From Alternaria dauci (Eukaryota; Ascomycota; Dothideomycetes; Pleosporales; Pleosporaceae): a stretch of 64,000 bases of DNA. The notes under the pieces are model-generated. The model saw only the letters and a list, made by a program, of their open reading frames with translations. It did not search any database and was not told the DNA's origin. The DNA is taken from the NCBI RefSeq assembly GCF_042100115.1, contig NC_091275.1, positions 1,178,001-1,242,000 on the forward strand. Reading direction: 5' to 3'. Shown here piece by piece: positions 45,893-58,953 of this stretch. Every line of letters begins with the position of its first letter. Within the stretch, counting starts at the first letter, position 1. The translations under genes were made by a program, and so were the position numbers.

Positions 45893-47250
45893 GTAACGTA
45901 TATAATGTATATAATCTATTTAAATAATAAACGGACTAGTAAAAGATATAAGTATAATACTATTAAAAGATACTATAATAAATTATAGTAAAGGTGTATT
46001 TCCTAAATACTTAGTTTTACTATATATAGCTATATATATTTAATAATAGATAGGTTAAGCTAAAGCCCTAAACTTTAGGTAGTTCTAGAAAGTTATAGTA
46101 ATATTAGGGAGAAGAGGAGTTTAGAGAGAAGAGAAGTTTTTAAACTATAGTTTATAGCTTATATCTAGGCTTATAACTATAGTACTTAAGAATAAAGAAA
46201 TATTTAAGTAACTTAAATTTTCTTCTCTTAACTCCTATATATTAATATATCTAGTATATCTAGTAACCTTAGTAACTCTAGTATCTCTAATATAAAGGTT
46301 ATTATATATAATATTATTATAAGTATAAAGTGCCTAGTTTTAAAAGGCCTAATAACCCTCTTAGTAACTATAATAACTACTATTAAGTAGTATAGTAGGT
46401 ATAAAGTTATTATTAAGATTAACCCCTTTAAATATAACTTTAAGTATAAGTTTTAAACTTATATTTAATCTCTTAGCTTATTATATAAGTTTATTAAAAA
46501 GAATTTAACTATATACTTAAGGACTTAGTTTTTATTACTAAGGTCCTCTTTATAAGTACTATTATTATAGTAGCTAATAAAGGTATAAATAAAGCTAATA
46601 AGTTATTTACTCTTCTTTAAGATATATAGGTCTAGTATATATATAATATATAAGTTACTAGTATTATAATAATTAATAAGTAGTATAAGTACTTAGAGGA
46701 GGTCTATAATAGGGACTTTAAAGACTAGTTACTATATATTATAGATATTATTAAAGAGCTAAGATAGGTATAGATAGTAGATAATTAATTTAATAATATA
46801 GAAAGCTTAGGATATAATATAATAAGATTTAGGTATATAATAGTAATTTATCTCTAGTCTACTTAAGAATAATACTACTATTTATACTAATTATTATATA
46901 TCTAGTATCCTATATTACTATTATTTACTATTTAAATTACTCTTCTCTATAATACTCTTATACATATCTTTCTATTATAATAAGCTCCTATACTAGACCT
47001 TCTAGTAGCACTTAATATACTATAAGGTCTACTACGTTTAGATTATAAGTAGTAGATAATATAATAGATAACCTTAGCCCTTTATCCCTTAATATAGTAA
47101 TACTACTACCTAAAGACTACTTAGGTCTACTATAAACTATAATAGGGCTAATAGTACTATTAGGGCCCTTAGGGGACCTATCTATAGTACTATCGTAAAC
47201 CTTAGCGCTTACCACCCTATCTTAAACTACTATAGCTAAATAGGATAAAG
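45893..47250. other. Unresolved RIP-mutated sequence
   Basis: About 1.35 kb of extreme AT-rich DNA left of the readable gag of the outer element. It probably includes the outer element's 5' end and possibly another repeat, but I could not find a 5' LTR matching the candidate 3' LTR at 58801. Confidence 0.4.
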
Positions 47251-48785
47251 ATAATACTATAATAACCTAGGAGCTTAAAAAACTAAGGAACTAGGCTAAA
47301 TTAGAATAAGACTACTAAGAACTAGCACGCCTCTAAGCCTTAAAAAGTAGAGTCCTCTCTAGTAATTAAATAGCGCTAGAGGAGGATAGGGCCTATCTTA
47401 CTCTCTTAACTAAGCTAGAGAGCTACCCTAATTTAGGTGTACCCTACCTAAAAGACCTAGAAAGGTTTATAACACGTAATTGCTTATAGTATAACTACTA
47501 GGTATATAATTAAAAAGCTATTTTTTAGGGAGTACCTAATACCTTTTATATTAACCTTTATAAAGTTAACTTTATAGTTAGATTCTTAGATAAAACTACC
47601 TACTTAACCTAGGATACCTATACCTAGGACTATATAAGGTAGGACGCTTTATAGATACTAACTTAGGACTAACTTAAGGCTATTATACTTAATATACTTA
47701 GCCCTAAGTTATTATAGCGCCTTTAGGCTTATAATAAGCTAAAATATATTACTTAGTACTATAACTAAGACCTTAATATCCTACTAGCTAAACTAAACAC
47801 CCTCTAGAGTAAGTTATGTAACTATCTAGAGGAGTAATACTAGATAGACTTTCTAAGCTCTCTCTTCCTAGAGATCTAGAAAGAACTTATACTTAGGGAT
47901 CTTTTAGAGTATTTAATAGTCTTAAAGCTAAATACTCTAGTAAGATACTACTAGAGTAAATTAAGGTAAACGCCTACTTTTCCTTAGTATTTAAAGGGAA
48001 TAGTAATATTCCCTAAGTAGTTAATAGAGATAAAGTATATATATAATAAGCTATCCTATAACTCTTATATAGGGCCTCCCTAGACTAAGAAAAAAGCTAA
48101 GAAGTCTAATTTAGGCTATTTTAATCTAAAACTACTAAAAAAGGACTTAAGTAGACTAAAAGATACTAATAAAGTCTATTAGGGTTATAATAAGCCTAGA
48201 TACTTCTAGAGAGAATATCCTAAGACTAAGGAGAAACTAAAAGATCTAAAACCTTCTAAGTTAGGGAAAGGTACTAGGTAGAGGAACTAGAGTCCTTCTT
48301 ATCTACTTATATAGCGCTTAACCCTTTATTAAGAGATCTTAGACTCTTATATAAAGTAATATACCTAAAGCTAATTAAGATACTAATAGTATAAGTTATA
48401 ATTAGGTAATTAGAACTAATAGAGGCTTTAATTAACCTAGGCTTATAGCTAAACCTCCTATTAGTAGTAACTACTAAGGAGTAAAACCTTAAGGTTTAAC
48501 CCTTACTTAAGTTATTAGTTAAGTAGGTAGGTAGTAAGGAGTTAAAGGTTTATAGAACTATAATAGTTACTATAAGTATTAAAGACTCCTATAAAAAAAC
48601 TAAGGTATAAGATATACTATTTATTATAGTAGAGATCCTAAAGTACTATATATACTTAGGACTACTATAGATAGACGTATATAACCTAAAGTTTAACTTC
48701 CCTAAGTAAAGGTTAATCTTTAGGGGATAAAAGGATAAGGATAAGGCTCCTTTCTATAAGATTATACTAGAAGAGGCTAAAGAGT
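47250..48785 (+). pseudogene. RIP-inactivated gag and protease of the outer Ty3/Gypsy element
   Basis: A frame interrupted mainly by TAG/TAA can be followed along this segment. It reads as a retrotransposon Gag (47430-48000, with PYLKDLERFITRN and NILSPKLL), then a former CCHC zinc knuckle at 48177-48218 in which the four ligand codons now encode Tyr, then a protease-like start (ALINLGL, formerly an aspartyl-protease type motif) near 48425. It stops where the second element is inserted and resumes at 55926. Confidence 0.7.
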
Positions 48786-49253
48786 TTAAAAAGATAATAA
48801 GGAGGATCTCTCCTTAACGTAGGTTATATAGTAAGAGACTATTAGGCGACTACATTAGAAGGTAATAATTAGTATAGGGCCCTAGTTACGTAAACTAATA
48901 TCCTACTAAGATAAGCTATCTAGGATAGTTAGGGTAGATAGGATAGTAAGCTATTACAACTATCTATAACCTATAGGATAGTAGTAATAGTAATAAATAA
49001 GGTAATAAGGATATAAGGATAGAAAGGTTTTATTATTACACTTATTATAGTTAACTTAAATAGTTTATCTCTTATATAGATTATTAACTAGTTATTCTAT
49101 TATTTATAGAATTAGTATTATTTATCTCTTAGTTATAATAATAACTCTTTTCTACCTAATTATTCTATATACTACCTTATAGACTATTACCTAAACCTAT
49201 CTTACCTTAGTAAGGACTAAGCTTAGAGAAGTATAGTAAACCCCTATATAATA
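48786..49253 (+). repeat. 5' LTR of the nested element
   Basis: Matches the 3' LTR at 55457-55925 along nearly its whole length (shared landmarks GAGGATCTCTCCTTAA, ACCTATAGGATAGTAGTAAT, CCCCTATATAATA). Its first bases do not match the expected TATTATA terminus and instead merge with target-like sequence. It keeps a few more CG and CA sites than the 3' LTR. Confidence 0.75.
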
Positions 49254-52200
49254 CTTTAACTACCCTAGATATTAGTAGACGTTTAACTAATAGAACTACT
49301 AATTAAGATTTAATATAGTATCCCTAAGAGTAGTATAGAATAATAGGGCTTAGGGTTAGGGACCCTTAACGCTAGTAGCTATACTAGTTAATAATAAGAT
49401 ACTTAATACATCTAACTTAGACTTAGAAGAGAACCCTAGTAATAAAGAGCTATAAAATCTTAAGTAATAGGCCCTTATTTAGGCTTAGTAGATAGCTAAG
49501 ATATAGAATATAATTAATTAGCTTATAAGCTAGCTAATAGCTACTCCTAATAAATAACTTATTTCTACTAAGAAACCTAAGATAGTATTACTAGAGAAAT
49601 ATAGTAGAGAATAAGAAAAGCTATAAGTATTCCTTACTAATATTAACCTATATTATAAGTATAATAAAGTACTTAATAACTAGGAAAAGATCTTTATAGC
49701 TAGTATATATATAAAGGATAAGGCTTCTAACTAGATATAACCTTATATAGATAACTACTTACTAGATATAGAGTATATAGGTACTAAAGAAGGAACTTAT
49801 ACTTTATTTATAAGTTAGATAGAGTTTAAATAAGAGATAGAATATATCTTTAGAGAAGTAGACGCTTAGAACTAAGTAAAGAAGAAGATTACTTACCTAA
49901 GGTAGACTATATTAGTATTAGTATATATAGTAGAATTTAAGTAACTATAAGTATAGATTAATTAGGATAATATAGTACTTTAAATAGTATTTAAAGTAGG
50001 CCTTAAAGAAAATATTAAGGATAGCCTTATATACTATAATAAGCTTAGAATACTATATACTCTAATTAAGCTAACTATACGTATAGATAATAGGCTTTAA
50101 GAATAGAATAACTAAAAGAAATACTTCTAACCTAACCTACTAAATATAAAGAAGTAATATAGAAAGTATAATAAAGATAGTAATACTATTATAACTAGTA
50201 AGGTATAAGAAAAGGCTAAAGAAAAAAAGACCTAAAGATAAAGATAAGATACTCTCTCTAAGGAAGAACGCTAGAAGTATTATAATAATAAAGTATATCT
50301 TAGGTATAGTAAAATAAGATATTTTACCTAAGACTATAAAGAAGAATAGGTTAAATAAGTAGCTATTAAGATCTAAATAATTAAATAAAGTATACTTTAC
50401 CTAATATTAATAGAATTAGATAATAACTTAAGTAACTTAGACCTCTATAATAAAGTATACTAAGTAACTAAAAAAAGATTTATAATAATTTAGTAGCCTA
50501 AGGCTTTAGCTAAAGAAGAATTAAAGAATAATAACTAGAAAATTAAGGGCTAAGACGTCTTAAACTAACTAGCTAATAACTAATACTAGATTTATAGTAG
50601 TAATATATACTACGCTAATAACTATAATATTTAGGGATAAGTTATTATTACTAGTAAGAATACTAAGGATATTAGTTACTAAGTAGTATACTAATAACCC
50701 TACTTTAAAGACCTATTAGCTAAGGTTAAGGACTAAGAAGCTTCTAAAGTAGAGGATACTAAGGATTATAAGGATTTATATTAGTATAACTATAAGATTA
50801 ATTATAAGTTCTATAAATAGGATAAGAAGGAATATAAGATAGACTAGGAATAGTACTATTACCTAAACCTCTAGGTAGATAAATATCTAGTAGATAACTA
50901 CTACTTATATAAACTAAAGAAAGTAAAGATCTACTATAAACTCCTTTAGATATAATATAAGAATAGATATATATTCTATTAGGAATAACTTAATAAGGTA
51001 TAATAAGTAGATAACTACTACTATACTATATTATTATTAAATATCTATAAGGTTATAGACTATAAGATTTATAAAGCTAAGAAGGCTTAACTAAAGAAGA
51101 GAATTACTAAGAAGGAGATTCCTTATTAGAATATTTATTAGAGCTTCTATTATAATAATAGGTACTTAACGTACTATAGCTTAAAGAATAATATAGGCTA
51201 TTTCCTTAGGTATAAGGGAAAGAAGTAGTTAAAAAACTAAGATACTATTAGGGATAAGGTTATACTAATAAAGGTATACCTAAAAGGACCTTTAAGAAGG
51301 TATAAGATATTAATAGTTAGGTAAAGTAGCTACTTATAACTATATCTATACTAGGTTAAAATATCTAGGCGCTTATAGATAGTAAGGCTATAAGGATAAT
51401 AATCTTACCTAGAGTAGTAGAGAAGTATAGGATACCTTACTAGGTTAAGGATAAACTAGTACTAGTAGTACTAGTTAATAAAAAACCTATAGAATATAGA
51501 GGTAGTATAATAAGGTTAGAGATAAAACTAATAAAGCTATAAATAGTAGGTATAGAGTACTTTATAAATATTAATATTATAAATCTAAGAGGACTAGATA
51601 TATTAATAAGTTATAACTAGCTAGATACCTATAACCCTACTATTAATTAGTAAATATAGATAATACTTAAAAAAGAACTTATATATAAGGTTACTAGAGT
51701 ATATAGAAGAGTAAGCCTAAAGGACTAGAGCTTAACCTAGGATAAGAAGTTTAGTAAGATCTTACCTTATAAGATTAGGAGAATTTATAAGAAAGACTGT
51801 TAGAGAGTAAAAGTTATCTAGATAAGATAAGTTATAACTATAAAGGAAGGACTATTACTACTAAAGATACTAAAAGAGTATTAAACTAATAAGTTTAGAG
51901 AACTCTTTAAGGAAAATAAAGTTATAGATTTAGTAGACTATTAAGATTAGGATTATAAGATTATCTTAGATAAAGGGGTAGAGTTAAGCCTAGGACTAAT
52001 ATATCCTATATTACCTAAGTATAATACTAAGCTAAGGGATTATATCTAGAAGAGTTTAAAGGAAGGATTTATCTAACTAGGATTAGACCTAATAGCCTTA
52101 CCTATCTTATTTATAAAGAAGCTTAATAAGAAGTAGTAACTATATATTAACTTCTATTAGTTAAATAGTATTACTTAGAAGAATTAATATCCTTTACTAC

Positions 52201-54850
52201 TAATAACTAAGCTTATAGATTAACTCTAAGGAGCTAAGTAGTTTATAAAGTTTAATATTTAGGAAGGATTTTACTAAATTAGGATTAAGGAAGGATATAA
52301 ATAGATAATAGCTTTTAAGATAAAATATAGACTATTTAAGTATATAGTAATACCTTTTAGGTTAATAAATACCTTAGTAATATTTTAGTTAATTATTAAT
52401 AACGTACTCTATAAATACCTTAGAATCTTTATTATAGTATATATTAATAATATACTAGTATATACTAGTAAGATACTAGAAGAATATATAGAGTATATTA
52501 AGAAAGTACTAAGGAAGCTTAAGGAATATAAGCTATACTTATAGCTAAGGAAGTAAGAATTCTATATAAAGGAAATAGAATACCTAAGCTTTATAATATC
52601 TATAGAGGGAGTAAAGATAAACCTAAAGAAGATAGTAGCTATATAGGAGTAGCTAACGCCTAAAATAGTTAAGGATATATAATCCTTCCTAGGATTTACT
52701 AATTACTACTAGAAATTTATTAAGGATTACTTAAAGATTATAATACCCCTCTCTAAGATTATAAAGAAGGAAATTAGTTTTAAATAGAATAAGGAATATT
52801 AAGAGGCTTTTAATTAAATTAAGTAGATATTCCTTAAGGCACCTATACTAGAGATATATAACCTAAAATAGGAGACGTAAGTTAAGACTAATATATTAGA
52901 CTATATACTTAGAGCTATATTATTATAGTAGTACCTAGATAAGAAGTAGAGACTAGTATTCTACTACTTAAGGAAGTTCTCTAAAGTAGAACTTAACTAT
53001 AATATTTATAATAAGGAGCTACTAAGAGTAGTTAATTCCTTTAAATAGTAGGAAGTCTATTTACTAGGACTACTATACTAGATTAAGGTTTTTACTAATT
53101 ACTAGAACTTAGTAGGTTTTATAATAACTAAGAAACTTAACTAATAATAAGTCTAATAGGCTAAGATACTAGCTTAGTTTAACTTTAGGATAATATACTA
53201 TACTAGAATACTTAATAGAGTAGTAAATACTCTAAGTAGGAGATCTAACTTATATAAGGAAAGTTATAGAGAACTATATAATACTATATTTAAGAAGATA
53301 CCTATAAGTATACTACGTTATAACTAGCTAGAACTAGCTAAGGTAGCTAAGGTAGCTAAGTAGGTAGAAATACTTTAGTAGTAATAGTAGTAGAAAGCTA
53401 CTAGCTAGTAGATTAAGCTAGATAAGAAAGGCTCTAATAAACTATTATAAGATAAGGAAGAGTACTAAGATATAATTTAAGGTAATTAAATATATATACC
53501 CTTATACCTAAGATTAAATCTTATTAAGGAACTATATAAGTCCTTAGAGTTTAGATATATTTTACTAAAAGAGATAGTTAGATATTTAGTAAAGGTATTT
53601 ATAATACTACGCTTATAAGTAAAGGCGTAGGACATCTAAAGTAATTATTTAGCTTATTACTAGAATAAGCTTAAGAGATATAAGCCCTATAGCCTATTAT
53701 AACCCTTACTACTACTAATAAGACTATAGAGTAGCGTTATAATAGACTTTATAGTAAAGCTCCTAAAATAATTAGAACTAAGATCTAGAAGATTATATAA
53801 TATAGTCTTAGTTATAATATACTAATATATAAAAGGAGTAAAGTTTATACCTATAAAAGAAATAATTATAGTAGAAGAATACGCGTATAAGGTTAGTAAG
53901 GCACTAATATTAGAGTATAGGATACCTAAAGAGTTTATTACTAATTATAATAAACTATTTACTTCTAAGTATTAGAATATATTCCTAGTAAAGTTAGGTG
54001 TAAAGAAGAAGCTATTAACTAGCTTCTACCCTAAAATAGATAGCTAGATAGAAAGAATAAACTAGATACTAGAATAGTATCTAAGGATATACACTAATAA
54101 GCTATAAGATAACTAGGTTAAACTCTTACTAATAGTATAATTAGCCTATAATAGTACTAAGTCTATAATAATAAAGTACTTACTATATTATATAAACTAT
54201 AGATATAAGCTAGTTACTTATTAAGATTTAAAGGATATAGAGAGTATTATAGTAGGTGTAGATAATAAAGCCTACTTAATATAAGAACTATATAAGGAAC
54301 TAAGTAAGAATATAGCTTATAAGAACCTTATAATAGCTAAGGTAGCTAATAAGTAAAGGATTAAGGGACTAACCTTTAAGAAAGGGGATAAAGTTTTCCT
54401 ATTATAATAGAACTTAAAAACTAAGTAACTAAGTAAGAAACTAGATAACCTTAGAGTAGGACTATTTAAGGTTCTAGAGGAAATAAGTAATATAAATTAT
54501 AAACTTTAACTTCTACTAAGTATATATATCTACCCTATCTTTTATAAGAAACTCTTAGAAAGAGTACCTCTAGATACTAAGCTAGCTACTAATATAGAGC
54601 TTAAAGATAATAAATATAAGGTTAAAGAAATTAAAGACTTATAGAAAATTAGTTATTAGTAAAAAAACTTAGTTAAGTAGCTAAGATAGTTAAAGAGCTA
54701 GAATACTTAGAAACTAAAAGAAAATTTAATAAACTATAAGTTATAAGTATATAAGTACTATTAGAAATACTTAAGGAAGTAAGGACTAGATCCTTAAGAG
54801 AAAAAAAGTAGTTAAAAGAAAGATTAAAAGAAGTATTAGTTTATAACTAG
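49254..54850 (+). pseudogene. RIP-inactivated gag-pol of the nested element
   Basis: Followed by translation across in-frame TAG/TAA. Gag lies at about 49430-50340, ending in a former CCHC knuckle at 50296-50337 whose four ligands all read Tyr. Reverse transcriptase is at about 51950-52560, with the catalytic YxDD-type motif now Tyr-Ile-Asn-Asn near 52440. RNase H is at about 52860-53250, integrase at about 53500-54350, and a C-terminal chromodomain-like segment may lie at about 54480-54690. The Asp-to-Asn, Cys-to-Tyr and Gln/Trp-to-stop changes are all C:G to T:A transitions. Confidence 0.75.
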
Positions 54851-54879
54851 CCTAAGTTAGTTAATAGTCTAGGTAGTAA

Positions 54880-55170
54880 TAGTTTAGTTACTAGAAAGTT
54901 TATACTAGGGGTAGAATTCCCCTTAGCTTACTCTTTTACCTAATCTTATAGATTTAGAATAGTAAGATCTTAATTAGTATATAAATACTCTTATACCTTA
55001 GCCTTTAAGAGCTCTAGATAGCTCTATATAAGCTAAGCCTCTAACTATATAATCTTAAGCTTTTTCTTATACTTCTTAACTTAAACCTTCTCCTATTCTT
55101 CCTTAGAAATAAATAAGCTATACTTAACCTTTATAAAAATATAGCTAGTATAATAACTAGTTATAGTATT
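54880..55170 (-). pseudogene. Possible degenerate antisense frame before the 3' LTR
   Basis: Between the pol end and the 3' LTR, the reverse strand reads, apart from RIP-type stops, as a Lys/Glu/Leu-rich coiled-coil-like peptide (for example VKKYKKKLKII). Some fungal LTR elements carry an antisense frame here. Evidence is weak, as AT-rich DNA readily mimics Lys/Ile/Leu-rich protein. Confidence 0.2.
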
Positions 55171-55441
55171 TATAAAGTAGTAAAGGTTCTTTTCTTTATA
55201 ATACTTATAATAAAATATTATCTTAAGACCTTACTCTTATACTTAAGTTATATAGGTATAATACTTAGTAGTTAAACTCTATAGATAGTTATAATAGGAT
55301 AATTAAACCTTAGGTATAGTTAGGAAAGGTAAGAAAAGGAAGAAAGAAAGGATATAATACTATAGGAGTTACTTTACCTTTACCTCTACTACTATACTAG
55401 GTATAAGAAAATAAAAACCTAAGGTATTAAGATAATAGCCT

Positions 55442-55453
55442 TAAGAGAGGGGA
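55442..55453 (+). other. Polypurine tract of the nested element
   Basis: A purine run (TAAGAGAGGGGA, the first base T) lies three bases upstream of the 3' LTR start TATTATA. Position and composition fit the plus-strand primer site for reverse transcription. Confidence 0.6.
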
Positions 55454-55456
55454 TAA

Positions 55457-55925
55457 TATTATAAAGTAATAAAGAGGATCTCTCCTTAATATAAGTTATA
55501 TAGTAAGAGACTATTAGATAACTATATTAGAAAGTAATAATTAGTATAAGGCCCTAGTTATATAAACTAATATCCTACTAAGAGAAGCTATCTAAGATAG
55601 TTAAAGTAGATAGGATAGTAGGCTATTATAACTATCTATAACCTATAGGATAGTAGTAATAGTAATAGATAAGGTAATAAGGATATAAGGATAGAAAGGT
55701 TTTATTATTATACTTATTATAGTTAACTTAAATAGTTTATCTCTTATATAGATTATTAACTAGTTATTCTATTATTTCTAGAATTAGTATTATTTATCTC
55801 TTAGTTATAATAATAACTCTTTTTTACTTAATTATTCTATATACTACCTTATAAACTATTACCTAATCTTATCTTACTATAGTAAGGACTAAGCTTAGAG
55901 AAGTATAGTAAACCCCTATATAATA
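55457..55925 (+). repeat. 3' LTR of the nested element
   Basis: 469 bp, starting TATTATA and ending TATAATA, the RIP-mutated forms of a TGTTACA...TGTAACA inverted terminus that survives intact in the LTRs at 60502 and 62021. The last 240 bp or so align with those LTRs; the first 220 bp do not. Confidence 0.8.
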
Positions 55926-58790
55926 AAGAGTTTAAAAAGATAATATATAACCCTATATTAGATATATATAGCTATCTTATTACTTTAGTACTCTAGATTA
56001 GCTTAGAAGGGGCTAATAAAGTAGGACTACCCCTATAGTATACTAAATTTATAGAACTTAGCTTAGAAGATAACTTAAGAGTACTTATAGAATATAGACT
56101 ATAAGACCTAGCTATTAACTTACTACCTAAGGCTATAGCACCTTAAATATTACTATATAACCTCTCGAAGATAGAGCTTAAGCTATTATATAAGTATTTA
56201 GATAAATACTTAATGTATAGCTAGATAAGGTATAGTAAGTCCCTAATAGGGGCGCCTATCTTCTTTACTAAAATAAAAGATAGTAGTATAAGGCTATACG
56301 TTAACTATTAGGGCTTAAATAAGGCTACTATAAAGAATAAGTACTTTCTACCCCTAATTACTAAGTCTCTAGAGAGACTAGCTAGTATAAAGTACTATAC
56401 TAAATTAAATATTAAGGAGGTGTACTATAGAGTATATATCTAAGAAGGTAATAAATAGAAGACCACCTTTAATATAAGATATAGTAGTTTTGAGTATACT
56501 ATTATACTATTTAGCCTTATAAACGCCCCTATATAGTTTTAGGCTTATATCTACTAGGTTATAGTAGGACTAGTTAATATATCCTATATTATCTACTTAG
56601 ATAATATTCTTATCTACTCTAATATAGAAGAAGAATATAAAGAGTATTTTAAGGAAGTATTACGTAGACTACGTAATTATAAGCTATTCCTAAAACTTCT
56701 AAAGTATAAGTAGTACACCTAGTATACTAAGTACTTAGGCTATATAGTAATACCTAATAGGATTAAAATTAATTAGGATAGGATTAAAATAATTTAGGAA
56801 TAGCTAGAACTATATATAGTGCGTTAGATTCGAGTATTTATTAGCTTTATAAACTATTATAGATAGTTTATTACTAATTTCTCCTATTTAGTACTACCCC
56901 TTACTAAACTAACTTAGAAGGGCCTAGATATAGCTAGAGGCGGCTACGTATAATAGAGGGAAGAAAGCTAAATACAAGAACTTAGTAAGGAGGTAAAGGA
57001 GGCCTTCTAGAAACTAAAGGATTCTTTTCTAAGTATACCTATTCTAGCCTATTTTAAATAGGATAAGAAAATAAAGGTAGAAGTTAACGCCTTAGGTAGT
57101 ATAATAGTAGGTATTCTAAGCTAGTATATACTAGATAAGTATAGAAAAAGCTAATAGCGCCTAATTAACTTCTTCTTACGTAAATTAGTAGTAGTAGAGT
57201 ATAACTATAATATATATAATTAGGAACTACTTACTATAGTAAAGAGCTTAGAGTATTAGAGGTAATACCTTAAAGGGGTGTATTTTAAGCTCCTTATAGA
57301 CTACTAGAACCTAAAATAGTTTATAGAGATAAAGACGCTTAACTACTAATAAGTATAGTTATACTTAGTACTTTCTAGATTTAACTTTACTATTACTTAC
57401 TACCCTAGGGTAATAAACCCTATCAATAGCCCCTTATAAAGACTAGACTATATAGTAGAAGCCTAGAAACTAGCCTAAAAGTATAATAAGGCCTTTATTA
57501 AGCCTAGAAGGAGAATCCTTAAGAATAGTAATAAGACTCTATTTCTAGTAGCTACTATTTTAACCTACTTAAGAACCTACTCTAAGGAATAAGATAAACT
57601 TTCTAAGGCCCTTAGTAAGTTTAAGATTACTAATAAGTAGTAAATAGTAGAACTAAGTAATATAGAGGAGTAAGGTAAAATAGAATTTAACTCCTTAGAT
57701 TCCTTAGATAAGTTAGATACTAATAAAGACCTTACTAGTCTAAAGAGGCCTAGAATAGGCTACCTAGGGGTAGGATAACCTATAATAGTAAAGGAGAAAG
57801 TGGAAGCTATTTAAGAGTACTATAATAGTCCCTTAGTAGGCTACTTTAGAGCATAGTAAACGCTAAAAAAGTTAGCTAGATACTATACCTAGAAGGGTAT
57901 ATATAAGGATATAGAATAATATTATAAAAATTACCTAATTTATAGAAAATCTATACTAGTAAGATACTACCCTTATAAACTACTCTAACCCTTACTAATA
58001 CTAGAGAAGCCCTAAGAGGATATAATAATAGATTTTATAATAGAACTCCCCTTTAGTAAGGTCTCTAGAGTAGTCTATAATACTATACTAGTAATTATTA
58101 ACTAATTAACTAAAATAGCCTATTATGTACTAGCCTAAGCTAATTAGGATAGTACTAATCTAGTAAAGTGCTAGCTACGTAAAGTTATATAACTCTATAG
58201 TATTCTAAAGTATATTATCTTAGATAGGGGGCCTCTAATAAATATAAAGTATTAAGATACTTTCCTCTATTCTAAGCCTACTATAGAATTTACTTATGTA
58301 GCGCTAACTAGCCTAATATACCCCTTAGGGAGGAGGAAAGCCTTATAGTACTTAGGTTAGCTATAAGAGTAATTAAATTATAATAAGAATACTATAATAA
58401 GATTAAAGTAGCTAATACCTATTAGAAAAACTATATAGATAAATATTACGCGCTAATTCCCTTTAAGGTAGGAGACTAAGTATTTATATAATTCTTTATT
58501 TTCTATAAGTGTAGGGGTATTATTAAAATATAACTTAAAAAAAATAAAAAGTAGCTATCCCTCTACTTTTTAGTTACAAAAGTTAATAAAAAAGATAAAG
58601 TAATAACGTAGTTTGAATATAGGACTAATAAATATTCTATAGTAAAGCTCTAATATCTATAAATAAAAACTAAAGTTATAAATATTTACTAAATGTAACT
58701 AAAAAAGGATATATATTAAACTTTAGTACGCCTAATAGGGTTTACTAGATATTAGTTAGTAATATAAGTATAATATATTAGAAAGGGAGG
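55926..58790 (+). pseudogene. RIP-inactivated RT, RNase H and integrase of the outer Ty3/Gypsy element
   Basis: Continuation of the outer pol after the nested insertion. Reverse transcriptase is at about 56080-56820 (KYLDKYLMYS, VNYXGLNKATIKNKY with a broken codon, and the catalytic motif now IYLDNILIYS near 56595, second Asp changed to Asn). RNase H lies at about 57060-57370, integrase zinc-binding region near 57870-57990 and core from about 58010 (IIIDFIIELPFSK). The integrase core appears shortened after LDRGP near 58225. TAG/TAA stops are everywhere. Confidence 0.75.
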
Positions 58791-58953
58791 GAAGAGAGGA
58801 TATAGTATATTTACTTTAACTAAGAGGAGGTTATATAAAAACCTAGCTACTTCTAACCTTTATACTAATACTAACTTATAAGCTTTAATACTATATATAA
58901 TTATTTTATACTATATATAAATACTATAGTAATCCTTAATATATTATACTATA
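58781..58953 (+). repeat. Putative polypurine tract and short 3' LTR of the outer element
   Basis: A 20-base all-purine run occupies 58781-58800. It is followed by a 153-bp segment that begins TATAGTATA and ends TATACTATA, an inverted pair as expected for LTR ends, with a TATA-like ATATAAAAACC inside. I did not find the matching 5' LTR, so the call is tentative. Confidence 0.35.

Larger units (their letters stand above)
48786..55925 (+). mobile_element. Nested full-length Ty3/Gypsy LTR retrotransposon, RIP-inactivated
   Basis: About 7.1 kb element with two LTRs in direct orientation, a polypurine tract before the 3' LTR and degraded gag-pol between them in the order Gag, protease, RT, RNase H, integrase, C-terminal domain. 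That order defines Ty3/Gypsy. It is inserted inside the outer element's pol, so it is younger than the outer element. A 22-bp identical sequence flanks it (48778-48799 and 55924-55945). Every reading frame is broken by RIP-type stops, so it cannot be autonomous. Confidence 0.82.
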
